Source of the DNA: Incurvaria masculella
Lineage: Eukaryota > Arthropoda > Insecta > Lepidoptera > Incurvariidae
DNA: 64,000 nt
Assembly: GCA_946894095.1 (NCBI GenBank)
Contig: OX335652.1
Span: 7,649,001-7,713,000, forward strand
Direction of reading: 5' to 3'
The translations under genes and the position numbers were made by a program. Positions 22,438 through 34,700 of this stretch are shown piece after piece (the first letter of the stretch is position 1; each line of letters begins with the position of its first letter). Below the pieces are notes generated by a model. The model had not been told where the DNA came from and did not search any database. It saw only the letters and a program-made list of their open reading frames with translations.

Positions 22438-22972
22438 TGCAGACCTATTCCTGGAATTTCGTAATCAGGAATTAGGAATCCTGAGTCTAGTCAACCGCAT
22501 TTATAGAGGTTTTCAAAGCGGTTTTTGCGACGGAAAACCTTGATTGATTAAAAAACCGACCAAGTGAGAGTGCCATGGTGCAAGATTTCAAATTTACGTT
22601 TTACTTTCATTTCTACCCCTTTTATTGTTACCCTTTAATTTCTATTATTTTATTTTATTTGACCTATTTGTTGTTATACCGGCAAAATGAATACACGCTC
22701 TGTGAATATTTTAGCTGCCTACCTAGGTATTACGGTTCACGAGATACAGCCCTGTGACAAACAGATGGACGGATAAACGGACAGACGGACGGATGGATGG
22801 ACGGACGGACGGACAGCGGAGGCTTAGTAACAGGGTTCCGTTGGCACCCTTTGGGTACGGAACCGTAAAAAACTATGTAATAATTTCTCATAATATTTTC
22901 TCAAAGTAAATCGCTTTGAAAACCGCTATAAGAGCAGATACTACGGAATACCAGGAATTGGACTGCAGCCCG
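22438..22972. mobile_element. Foldback element carrying a nested TCCG repeat
   Basis: The left arm (CTGCAGACCTATTCCTGG ... GAGGTTTTCAAAGCGG) is mirrored by the right arm (TCGCTTTGAAAACCGC ... CCAGGAATTGGACTGCAG). The repeat at 22551-22869 fills the middle. Arms are about 90 bp and partly diverged. Superfamily unknown. Confidence 0.7.
22551..22869 (+). repeat. Lepidopteran TCCG-microsatellite repeat, copy 6
   Basis: From AAAAACCGACCAAGTGAGAG to GGTACGGAACCGTAA, with an interrupted ACGG/ATGG tract. It is nested in the foldback at 22438-22972. Confidence 0.85.
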
Positions 22973-23109
22973 CTTGTCACTCATCTTGCATTCGAATTCC
23001 ATACAAATTGAGTTGTGTAGGTTGCAAGGGCACCTAGTAAATAATGGAGGCACGCACGTTAGGACAACTTTGAAAAAAAAAAATGGTGAAATGTTCTAGT
23101 AATCACAGT

Positions 23110-23330
23110 TCTTGTTGAAAAGATACAGTCGCATTTAAAAGTTCAGTGGCACATTCCAACGCGATTGCTATGAAGCGCTCGCATCGCGCGGAGGTGAAGT
23201 GGGAGGAGGGAATCGCACCAACCGCCCAAGAGGCTAGCGGTAGGACGCCGCTCCTGAAGATCGGTCGGCGGGGGAAGGGGCACGCCACATGTGCAATACG
23301 AACCCGACCGTAGGGTGCTACTAGACTTAT
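23110..23330 (-). repeat. GC-rich dispersed repeat, copy 1
   Basis: GAAGCGCTCGCATCGCGCGG, GCGGTAGGACGCCGC, GGTCGGCGGGGGAAGGGGC and GCCACATGTG words. Copies lie at 25155-25300 and 35330-35450. One minus-strand frame stays similar between copies (GVPLPPPTDLQ and GVPRPPLTGLQ), so it may be a decayed coding or structured piece of a retroelement. Family not recognised. Confidence 0.6.
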
Positions 23331-23538
23331 GTCGTCGATGGACAAGTAATTCCAAAAATTGTAACATATGAATATAAAGAAGAGACAAGCACGAGGTAGC
23401 GAAGAGAAAACATAGGTATATCTAGCCTGTGTCTCAATTTTATGGTTCAACCTGAGCCAACACATTACGATTGCCCGCGGATACAACTGTTTTCAACGGA
23501 AACGATACCCGTTCACGAAAAGAATTGCCATTGACATA

Positions 23539-25121
23539 CAGGGTGTCCCGTAAGTAGTGGATCAAACGAATAGTGGGGATAGAAGAGGTCAGTGCCTATC
23601 AGAAACACCTACTTTAGATTCTAAGTCATTCCTAGTTTAGAAGTAATTAATTTATTTCTGATTATTTTTAAATTTTCAGAATGTAAAATAAAAAAAATAT
23701 GTTTAAAAAAAGTTCATAACTTTTTCTAATTTTTATTTAAATTTATTGTTGCCGAATATCTTACCTTTTTAATAAAAATACATTTGCATCTAACTAATAC
23801 ATTATTTTAAATTTTAAATATGTTTTTCGTAAAAAGTTTCAAATTTCAATAAATTCAACGCTAATTCCAACATTCCTGGTGCAAAAAAAATGTACTACCA
23901 AAAGTTTGCCCATAATATCAAAAACCTGTACACTTTATTGCGCTTCTAAAAAAGTATAATACCATTTTACTTTCATTTAAAAAAGTATTTTTTTCAAGTG
24001 AAGAACCGAAATGAGTGGTAATTTTCGAAATATCTGACTGCACAATATTCTAAGAAATATTAATATTGTTTATCAGACACTTATTGTATGCTTGATGATA
24101 GTTCTGAAAATATTTAAAATACTGGTATTTGTGTAAAAACAAATTTTTACATGACAATCGACCATTATTTAGCCTGCAATTAAAATTAAATAGATTTTGT
24201 TAGTTCAAAATTTCAAATGGATTTTATTATGAATAAAAACAAAAATGCCTGTTCTCTAATCCATTTATTCATCGACTACAACAAGTACTTAAAATATTTT
24301 ATTAGAAGATGTCGGTAGTATTTTATTAGAAGATGTCGGTTGTGCATTCGGGTTGGTGGGAGAAATTTTGAGCACTTGTTGTAGTCGATGAATAAATGGA
24401 TTAGAGAACAGGCATTTTTGTTTTTATTCATAATAAAATCCATTTGAAATTTTGAACTAACAAAATCTATTTAATTTTAATTGCAGGCAAAATAATGGTC
24501 GATTGTCATGTAAAAATTTGTTTTTACACAAATACCAGTATTTTAAATATTTTCAGAACTATCATCAAGAATACAATAAGTGTCTGATAAACAATATTAA
24601 TATTTCTTAGAATATTGTGCAGTCAGATATTTCGAAAATTACCACTCATTTCGGTTCTTTACTTGAAAAAAATACTTTTTTAAATGAAAGTAAAATGGTA
24701 TTATACTTTTTTAGAAGCGCAATAAAGTGTACAAGTTTTTGATATTATGGGCAAACTTTTGGTGGTACATTTTTTTTACACCAGGAATGTTGGAATTAGC
24801 GTTGAATTTATTGAAATTTGAAACTTTTTACGAAAAACATATTTAAAATTTAAAATAATGTATTAGTTAGATACAAATGTATTTTTATTAAAAAGGTAAG
24901 ATATTCGGCAATAATAAATTTAAATAAAAATTAGAAAAAGTTATGAACTTTTTTTAAACATATTTTTTTTATTTTACATTCTGAAAATTTAAAAATAATC
25001 AGAAATAAATTAATTACTTCTAAACTAGGAATGACTTAGAATCTAAAGTAGGTGTTTCTGATAGGCACTGACCTCTTCTATCCCCACTATTCGTTTGATC
25101 CACTACTTACGGGACACCCTG
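23539..25121. mobile_element. 1.58-kb near-perfect palindromic element
   Basis: Two 748-bp arms (23539-24286 and 24374-25121) are inverted copies with few differences. They flank an 87-bp spacer in which TATTTTATTAGAAGATGTCGG occurs twice. The terminal words are CAGGGTGTCCCGTAAGTAG and its inverse, and TA lies on both sides. There is no transposase gene. The TA flanks fit a Tc1/mariner-like or related foldback element. RNA from it would form a very long hairpin. Confidence 0.92.
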
Positions 25122-25154
25122 TATATTAAAAGTACGGTCGCAGTCCAATGTCCA

Positions 25155-25300
25155 GTACTTCGCAGAAGCGCTCGCATCGCGCGGATGGGAAGCGGGAGGA
25201 GGGCATTGCATCGTCTGTGGGTAGCGGTAGAACGCCCCGTTTGAAGACCGGTCAGCGGGGGTCGGGGCACGCCACATGTGCCAAACAAACCCAACGTTCA
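25155..25300 (-). repeat. GC-rich dispersed repeat, copy 2
   Basis: GAAGCGCTCGCATCGCGCGG, GGGAGGAGGGCATTGC and GCCACATGTG match 23110-23330. It lies just outside the other end of the palindrome. Confidence 0.6.
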
Positions 25301-25469
25301 TACGTGCGTTTCTTTACGCTCACCCAGCACGTTAAACAAAAGCGGCCATCTCAAACGAAACGTTAACAAAGTTTTTCGGTAAGTTACGTCAAATCGCCAA
25401 TAATCCACAAAAAAATCCCGCGAAAATAACAGAAAAGCGAGGCACCATGCTCGAGCGGCACATCGTCCC

Positions 25470-25670
25470 TCAGAAGTAGTACACCTGATCCGTTCCCCGG
25501 TCGAAGTGCACGCGTTTCGCGCGCAGCCATCAGGGCGCGTCGCGGTCGGGGGGCTCGGGCGCGGACAGCTGGAAGGTGGGGGGCGCGGGCCGCGACACCG
25601 GCAGCACGGCCACGTCCATGGTGTCGTTGATGTTCTTGTGCCAGAGCTCGAGCACGACGCTGCGCCGGTG
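25470..25670 (-). other. Coding-like tail beyond the exon 6 stop
   Basis: In frame with exon 6 after its TAG come 46 codons, every one ending in G or C, including HRRSVVLELWHKNINDTMD and QLSAPEPPDRDAP. Then come a TGA, 19 more codons ending RVHFDRGTDQVYYF, and a second TGA. This looks like a once-translated C terminus. Whether it is lost, read through, or spliced differently cannot be told from this window. Confidence 0.6.
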
Positions 25671-25712
25671 CTACTTGTAGCGAGGCGGGCCCAACCAGCC
25701 GCAGCCGAATAC
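25671..25712 (-). CDS. Exon 6 (last) of the TMEM272-like gene
   Basis: The acceptor GTGCTGTCGCAG precedes GTATTCGGC. It encodes VFGCGWLGPPRYK and TAG. It joins exon 5 in phase 0, giving LAFCQ-VFGC. The neighbouring tandem copy at 25780-25900 has the same words and the same TAG but no AG acceptor, so this copy is the usable one. Confidence 0.65.
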   Translation of the reverse strand, partial: VFGCGWLGPPRYK

Positions 25713-28700
25713 CTGCGACAGCACGTACCATGTCACACTTTTAATATACACTAGGGTGCATGGTGATTGGAGGGGTCAGGCACGAACAGCTGGGAGGAGG
25801 GAGATGCCAGAGCTCGAGCGCGACTTTGTGCCGGTGCTACTTGTAGCGAGGGGGACCCAGCCAGTTGCAGCCGAACATTAGTGATATAACGTAACATGTC
25901 ACACTTTTAATATACACTAGGGTGCATCGTGATTGGAGGAGTCAGGTACGAACATCTGGGAGGAGCCTAGAGATATGGGAATCGGTAAAAACTGGGCTAT
26001 TCGTAAGTGATTCGCCACTTGCTCCGGTGCACCCTGTCATTTCTAGGACGTGTCACCAGACAAATGGCTAGCGGGATCGGCAGCAGCGACGACCAGGATA
26101 TCTCACCCCCACACGATAAAGAGCTAAATCAGAACGAACACGTTTAGCGTGCGGTGGCACCACTTGTTCGACTCAAATACAGTTGGCGTCAAGTCCGGCT
26201 ACTTGATCCACAGCACCCAGTACTTTCTAGGAGCTCTCACCTGACAAAACGCCAGTGCGACCGACAGCAGCGACAACATGGACACCATGCCCCCAGGATG
26301 CCAAGTTTAGGCAAAGCGAACACGTACATCTTCCGGTGGTATTATTTGTTTGGCTCGAACAGAGCGGGCGTGCAGTCCGGCCTCTTGATCCGCAGGATCC
26401 AGTAGTTTTTAGGAGCTCTCATCTGACATAAGCTAGCGCAACTGACAGCAGCGACAGCAAGGACACCATGCCCCAGGATGCCGAGTTTAGCCGGAGCGAA
26501 CACGTACTGCGTCCGGTGGTATTATGTGTTCACCCGGTACAGCACCCGGTAGTTTCAAGGAGTTTTTACCTGACAAAAGGCGAGCGCGACCGTCAGCAAC
26601 GACAACAAGGAAACCACGCCCCACACGATGCAGATCTGAATGAGAGCAAACACGTACACCATATGGCGGCACAACTTGTTCGGCTCGAACAGAGTTGGCG
26701 TGAAATCTGGCCACTTGATCCGCAGCAGCCAGTAGTTTCTAGGAGTTCTTACCTGACAAAAGGCCAGCGCGACCGACAGCAGCGACAATAAGGACACCAC
26801 GCCCCACACGATGCAGAGCTGAACCAGAGCGAACACGTACAGCGTGCGGTGGCACCACTTGTTCGGCTCGAATAGAGTTGGCGCGAAATCTGGCCACTTG
26901 ATCCGCAGCACCCAGTAGTTTCCAAGACCGAACCTGCACCAAGAATAAATACGGGATCTACAAGATCAGAAGTGCCATACGTTTACTAAGAATGCAATTG
27001 AATAGGACAGACGTTTTATTCTATCAGACATTCCAAAGGGTTGTAGGGGGTCGTCTGCACCATGAAGAACGATCTTTCGGAGCTTAATTTTATTTTCATA
27101 CAATTAAATGAACTCTGTAGGCCATTTACAACTGCACCGGGTAGAAGCCACAAATATTGTTTTTTTTTTACAAATATACCATTCAATATAATTCTATTAT
27201 TACGAATTGAGTCCCGACTAACAAAAAGGCAAAGGCCACAAACATCTCTTAAGACATGATTTTGTGTAAGGAGTATTTCTTTTTATTTGGCAAGATAATC
27301 CTATGATATCCTTTCAATGTTGTACATTTTTTGTACCATCGTTAACTTCTTACGATTTAGATTCAATGCTTACAATATCTTCAGAGCACAAAGTCGGAAA
27401 AGATTGATTTATACAATCCTCGACAATGATAGAGCTGCAGTAAGACGTTTGCGTTGGATGCAATGCATCTCAAAGTCCTTCAAGAAAACTTTAAGCTATA
27501 ACAGAAACACAGTTGGGTGCTATCAGATGTCGGGTAGACACAAAGAATAGAATAATATTGTGGAAATGCCTATCTCCCGCCACTAGCTACTCCGTGCTTG
27601 TCACCGTCATAAATTAATTTCATAAAGGGTTGCCAGATCTTTTTTAACCGACTTCAAAAAAGGAGGAGGTTATCAATTCGTCGGAATCTTTTTTTTTAAT
27701 GTATGTTCACCGATTACTCGAAGACCCCTGGACCGATTTGGAAAATTCTTTTTTTGTTCGAAAGGGTATACTTTCTAGTTGGTCCCATTGTTTTTTTATC
27801 AAAATCGGTTCAGTAGTTTGGTACTTAACTATAACAAACATCGAATTTCTTAACCCCGCGAACCCAGAAATGTGATTTTTTAGTTACAGTTGCTTTCTTT
27901 TCGGGTGAGATTGCTCAGTATGATAGGTTTTTTTTTACTTCAACTGTTGGGGGTATTCAAGGGGGGTAAAAGAGGGCAAATTGTACACATTTCTATATCT
28001 AGAGCCGCTGAACCCAGAAATGTCAGAGTATGTTTTGTTTTAGATGGGAATGCTTAAGAAGAAAATATTTTTGGAAATTATACTATTAGGGGGGTAAAAC
28101 AGGTCAAAATTAGCACATTTAGGCGCAAACCACTCATGTTGAGATCTCTGAAACCCATTATCCTCGAAACTTAAAATTTTCAGTGACTTCTTGTTAAGAC
28201 GAAAAGGCTCGCTCACAACGGATTTTACAAAATTCAACTGTTAAGGGGGTATAAACGAGGCCGATATGTACACATTTTCATACAACTTAAACTTACGCAA
28301 GAAACAGACTATCCGGAACGATGGAAGGATGAGAAATTCAGAAGCTCAGCGGTTCCGGTCATTCGTTGTTTTGTCTTTTTAGGGTTCCGTTCCCAAAGGG
28401 TACCAACGGAACCCTATTACTAAGCTTCCGCTGTCCGTCCGTCCGTCCGTCTGTCACAGCACTCTATCTCACGTGATCTCATCGTATCAATTATCGTACG
28501 TATCAACCGTGAACTCATGAATCAAGATAGTTACCGGTCTACCTTTCGTCAGAAATGAGATTTCTCAATGGTTTCATTTCTGCTAATGCTCGTTCATTGT
28601 ATTGTATTGTATTGTATATCTTCTTTCCACTTTGTATGTGAAGTTAAGCAGGAGGGCTCGCCCACCTTGAGTCAAAAGTTACGCCACCACTAAAAAGCAA

Positions 28701-31700
28701 AAAATAAAATATTTTTAAATAAAAAAAGGACCGCCTTCAAAAAAACCGGAACTAAAAAGCAAAAAATTATTGGTTACTTTTAATTAATGTACGAAAAGCT
28801 ATTTTAATTCTAAATAATTATGTACAATTTCTTAATTTTTAATCATCTTTCGAAGTCGGTGCCTTGGGTAGGTTTACCAAGACTTTTATGCTGTGGACAT
28901 GCAGGAAGTCGGCGTTCCAGTCACATAGCTCGGGTGGAAGGCCATAAGAGGGCTGCTTGGAAAGCAGTGCCTTGTGCTGGACCCGGATTGATTTTCTGCG
29001 CCCAAATGTATTTCCAATCACTACCGTATTCTGCGAAATTGTAGCTGTTAGAATGAATCACAGTATCATAACGGTACAAAAACTAAAAGTAAGACATAAT
29101 ATAATATAATAACATATAATGTTTAGTATCTTTTGTACAATCTGCAGTTCACCCCGCCTCACCTGCTCCGCACAGATGAGGGGCGGCGCTCAATTATTAG
29201 ACAATTACCAACATCTGCGGAGCGAGGGATTTTGAGTGGATTTGCGGGACTGTTCCGAGCTTCCGGGACAATTTTCAAGCGTCCTTTTACACTTCTGGCT
29301 ACTTTTTTATCTTGAAGTTTGCATGGTAACTTCTATTTTTCAGGCTAGAACTACGAATTCAGAGCTATTACGAGTTACTAATCACCGATCGATAAATCGC
29401 TTAAGGTGGCCCAACCCGGCGGCCTCAACTCATTTGCGGGCACGGTACAAAACCGTGCTGTTGCGCTCTGGGACCTTCTCTGTTTCTAAGAATAAGACAG
29501 GCTCCGTTATGAGGAAGATGCAACCTGTCCACAAAAAAGACAATGTGCATAGTGTATGATTTGGTAAGATTTACGAAAATTTTAATTTCAAAACGACTTA
29601 TAGCTAAAAGTAAACCACGACCGCTGTAGTCAAAAATCTAACAAAAACCAAATAGATTATAAATTTTGATTAAACAAGCTATGTCTGATGACTAATCTTT
29701 TTAATATGTTCTTACTTTATCATTGCGTAATCCACCTCCAAAGTAATTGTATAAAACGCGCGAAAAATCCGAACTTTCGGACGTTATAACTTGGAAACCA
29801 AACACAATTTTACAATGCTAATGGTCATCAGACATCTAGTTCAATCAAATAAAGCTATATTGAGCAAAATTTTGGATCTCTGACAAGAAATATAGGCGTG
29901 ATCTTCTTTCCCCTTTTGTATGGGGAAATGAGCGGGTTGGGCCACCTTAAAATATCGATTTCGCCGGTTTACACCATTGAATAGAGCATCTGAGGGATAC
30001 ACTAAATTGCTCGTTCGTGGATTTTTATGTCTGTGTAGATACATATTTTCAACGCATTTATATTATTTTTCATTTCTACACACATATAGAAATCCTTGGA
30101 AAGGTGATTTTGCGTAGTAATTAAAATGTGGTGTTAATGGAGGCTTTGGAGCAGGTTGTCATTTTGTCAAACTTGTTCCAACGTGTGTGCGCACGTTTCG
30201 GCACTATTTACTACCGTTCGTACGATCGGCCCTACTCAATTTATAGTGATTTTGAATATTAGACGGCCACAAGCGCGGTGAAGCGAGAAAATAGGCATGT
30301 CTGGCATTTTACCAATTCTGTGAGTAGACTAGACTCGCCCGCCTCGAGCTATTCAATTTCATTCGGATTTAAAGGAGACCGGGAGCATTTTACATTTCAG
30401 CTGTAGAGCTTAAGGGGGTTCTCGTTCATCACGTAGATGGCGCCAAGATCGTTCGTCGCTATTTATGCTATAACTCCTTACTATAACAGAAAACGAGCAC
30501 ACCATACCAAATAATTGAGCATGATGCCTGTACCAACAGAAAATATTCGGGGCCTGCCAGTCCCGAGCACACAAACCCGTTTCTGCCACCGAACCCGTTT
30601 TCACTGCGCGCCTCATGGATTTCTTCTTTGACACAAAAGGTGGACAGCCATTCGAACCAACTGATAAGCTATATAGATAGACCGGACCCATTTCTTTGGA
30701 AATATTTTGTGGAAATATATGAAAACATATATTTATAGATATACTTATTGTAATACAAAAAGAGCTAGAGTTTGAAAAGAGCTGAACGTAAGATTAAAAA
30801 AAAATGCAAAATTTTGCTCACTTTCTCACAATCAGTTATGCAACCATTTGTTGTAAATTCTTCATGAGATTAAACACATTACTACCTCATGAGCCACTCC
30901 AGTATAATTAGTAACTTTTTATTTATGGGAAGAAACGACGAACGACCATTTTGCACAAATCTCAGACTTGGAAGTGGCAGTAAAATATTTGCGACATCTC
31001 TACTCTAGTGGAGTATTTCGGTAGCGTAATCGAAATTCCCAACACTATGGTGAAATGGATTCCTTCCATCTTTCAATAAGTTGTGGAAAAAGTTGGTTGA
31101 GTTTTCTTCTGCTATCACCGAACAACCAATTCAGAACTGGGCCTAATAGTAGAGTTAAAGAAAAGTTATGCGTCATCAAAACTTTTGCGACGCACTCAAA
31201 AGTAGCTAGCTGATTTGAAAATAATAAACAACTGAGCAAACAAATCCCGTTATAATCTAATCAGTATTTTTGTTAATAGTTAAAGAGAAGGTCCATTGAG
31301 CAACGTTTTCTCAAGCATCTAATGTTTCGCACACAGCAAAGTTACACATGCACTTTAGGCGCCTGCAAACACTACAATGGAAAAATGAAACATACAAAAG
31401 GAAAATAGGATGATCTCTAGACAAGGAATCATTATATTGTAATAATGAAAATTCCAATCGTCAGACTTAGCTATAAGCTTACTCGGGGTGCCTGGTAAAA
31501 CTTTGCGATTTAGCTAGTACCAGGGTCTTAAAAATCGCCACCCTTACCAGGCTACAATGAAGATGGTGAGAAGCCAGGAAGCGACGCGCTCGGGCACGCT
31601 AGCGGGCTGCGCGGGCACGGCGCGGCTCGCCAGCTGCGACCACAGCAGCCAGCCGAGCCGCGCGCCTCCCGCCACGCCGCCAACCACCATGTACACGGGC

Positions 31701-34700
31701 AGGTGGGGCTCCGCCGGGCAGTCCCGGATGTACTGCACGCCTGCGCATTCAGTGCTGATATATCGTCGTTGCGTAGCGTGGACTAATCTAGACGCCAGAG
31801 GACGACGCGCTCGGGCACGCTAGCGGGCTGCGCGGGCACGGCGCGGCTCGTCAGCTGCGACTACAGCAGCCAGCCGAGCCGCGCGCCTCCCGTCACGCCG
31901 CCCACCACCATGTACACGGGCAGGTGGGGCTCCGCCGGGTAGTCGCGGATGTACTGCACGCCTGCGCATTCAGTGCTGATATATCGTCGTTGCGTAGCGT
32001 GGACTAATCTAGACGCCAGGACGACGCGCTTGGGCCCGCTAGCGGGCTGCGCGGGCACGGCGCGGCTCGTCAACTGCGACTACAGCAGCCAGCCGAGCCG
32101 CGCGCCTCCCGCCACGCCGCCAACCACCATGTACACGGGCAGGTGGGGCTCCGCCGGGTAGTCGCGGATGTACTGCACGCCTGCGCATTCAGTGCTGATA
32201 TATCGTCGTTGCGTAGCGTGGACTAATCTAGACGCCAGGGGACGACGCGCTCGGGCCCGCTAGCGGGCTGCGCGGGCACGGCGCGGCTCGTCAACTGCGA
32301 CCACAGCAGCCAGCCGAGCCGCGCGCCTCCCGCCACGCCACCCACCACCATGTACAGGGCAGGTGGGGCTCCGCCGGGCAGGCGCGGATATAGGTACTGC
32401 ACGCCTGCGCATTCAGTTCGGTCTACGCACCGACTAACCGTAAGATAATACGTAAAAGCTATTTAATGGGTTTTAATGAAACGTTACAATAATATAGATT
32501 TTACATTACAATAACACATAGGCTACAATTTATAAAGATATTGTGTGAATTTTTTAAAATTTGTTAAAATCTATTTGCTCGGTTTACATAAAACAATGGC
32601 AGAAAGGAACACTTAATACCAAATGGCATTCTCTACCAGTATACCTTAGGGATATCACGAAAACATATTAGGTAGCAAAGAAAAGTAACAGAGAGTGTAA
32701 TAAAACTTAACTAGTTGACAAATTTGTAAATATTATAACATACAAATATAATAAATATGTTATTACATAAACTATAATATAATACTATTACATATAAAAG
32801 TACATACACATATTTATATAAAATATATACTTCTACTTTTTTTTTTTTTTTTATGTGACTGGACATGGATGGCTAATACCACAAGTTCTGTCATGGTATT
32901 AGCCCAACACACCACATGGGAGCTAGGTGCCATGCCAGGACCTTCCTTATATTGCACGGCTACATTGAACTGGATGGAAAACACGGACAATTTTCATTGC
33001 CGCTTCGACCATCGTTCATCCAATGCGATGGTACCAACCCGGGCGGGATAAACCCTACCACCTAGTAAGTAAGGAAGGGGACCTACAGCTTAACGTGGAA
33101 TCCGAACCACGGCCAGCCTCTCTCAACGGTCTAATGGTCACCCATCCAAGACCAGACCGGACCGAGCGTTGCTTAACTTCGGAGAGCGATCGCCGAAGTG
33201 TCGCGCCACTGGGCCACTGAGGCTGTATACTCTACTCTATATTTATTGGGACATAAAGTGGTTAATTTACTTAAAATGTAAAAATAACCTTCTTTTAAAA
33301 ATAAGCAAATAACAGTAAGTAGGAAAACAATCTAGCCTTTTGGACCACCCATTTAACTTAATTTCCAACACTTAGGGTGGAGTGCACCAATCAATAGTTA
33401 ATGTTATCGTTATGGTTATTATATATCCGTTCTTGTTTTTCGCCCAAAGAAAGAAGTAGATAGATCTATAATAACCATAAGGATAGCCCTAACCAGAGAT
33501 GGTGCCTATATTTTTGCACTTCGATAAACGAAAATGCAAGAAAATATAAGTTTTAATTACTCAGGATGTAACCAAAGTAATTTAAGTGAAAATTATATGA
33601 AATTTCTAACTCCAAACACACAAATTGATATAGGGTACTTTTGTAGAACTAACGTGGGTGTGACCATTATTGGAGCAACCAAAACTAAATATATGTGTGA
33701 ACGACGTGAAGCATTGCCGTTTGACAATCAAGGTGAAGCAACTCTGGGCACAATCTGGTTGACCGTTGAAGCTGACCGCTGGTAGGGTTAATCCCGCCGT
33801 GCCGTATTTTTTCTATATATTATTCTGTAACTGGACATGTATGGTTAATACCACACCTGCTGTCATGATTTTAGCGACCCAAAAATCTACTTCTGAGCAG
33901 TGTTTCGCCTTGGGTTCTGGTCCACTGCCGCGAATTGTACTTTGCTTGTATGATTTCAGGAAAAAAACTTACCCATGATGAGCATGATGAGTGGAAGAGT
34001 GGATAGGCAGGCCAGAAATACAGTCATGACAACTGCGGAAGAGAACATTGCTTAAATATGAGGACCGATATTATACTAGTGAGTAGTTAGTATACAGGTG
34101 ATTGGAAATTCATTCGTTCTAAGGGGTCATTCTAGAGTGATTTGCAACTTGTTTTTGAGTTATTTAAGATTTAAGTTTTATTTAATATTTTGTATTATTA
34201 GGAAAAAGTTATAATTGTAAAATAACTACTACACTCTGGGAACTTCATCAGCGATTTTTTTAAAGCTGATGAATGAGAGACTACTTTAAAAAAAATATAT
34301 ACATTCAAAATGTCCATAATCTCATAAAAAAAAGTAATAAATTACAGTTGATGTAAAAAAAAACTACAACATATTTATTCAATTCAAAATGGATTAAAAA
34401 AAAAATTATTCACACTTGTCATGATGACACTTAAAGGGCCTGTATTACTAAAGTGCTGATTATCTTGCACTGGTATTGATTGCAAGCTGCTAAGAAAGGC
34501 TCTTAATATGTGGCGATTAAGCTAATCAGCGGTAGGTGAAAAAGGCCCTAAATTACTTAATTATTTTATAAGCTTCCAGAAAATGTAAGAATGTTGTCCA
34601 CTTTCACCTAAGTTCGATTTTTTTTTGGTTGTTTCGGTTTTATTGAAGATAAAAAAAAGATTCCGACGAATTGAGAACCTGCACCTTTTTTTTGACGTCG

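Noticed and set aside
25506..26791. Plus-strand frames over the exon 5 and exon 6 arrays
   Set aside because: These are antisense of the tandem exon copies. The minus strand has the membrane motifs and splice sites.
30410..30691. 93-codon minus-strand frame
   Set aside because: Part of it is a dispersed repeat shared with 8215-8310; no domain.
31557..32161. Plus-strand frames across the exon 4 array
   Set aside because: Shadows of the minus-strand exon copies; they are repeated only because the units are.
33136..33182. 5S rRNA gene
   Set aside because: Only the internal promoter part matches; the 5' and 3' ends of 5S rRNA are missing and the body is SINE.
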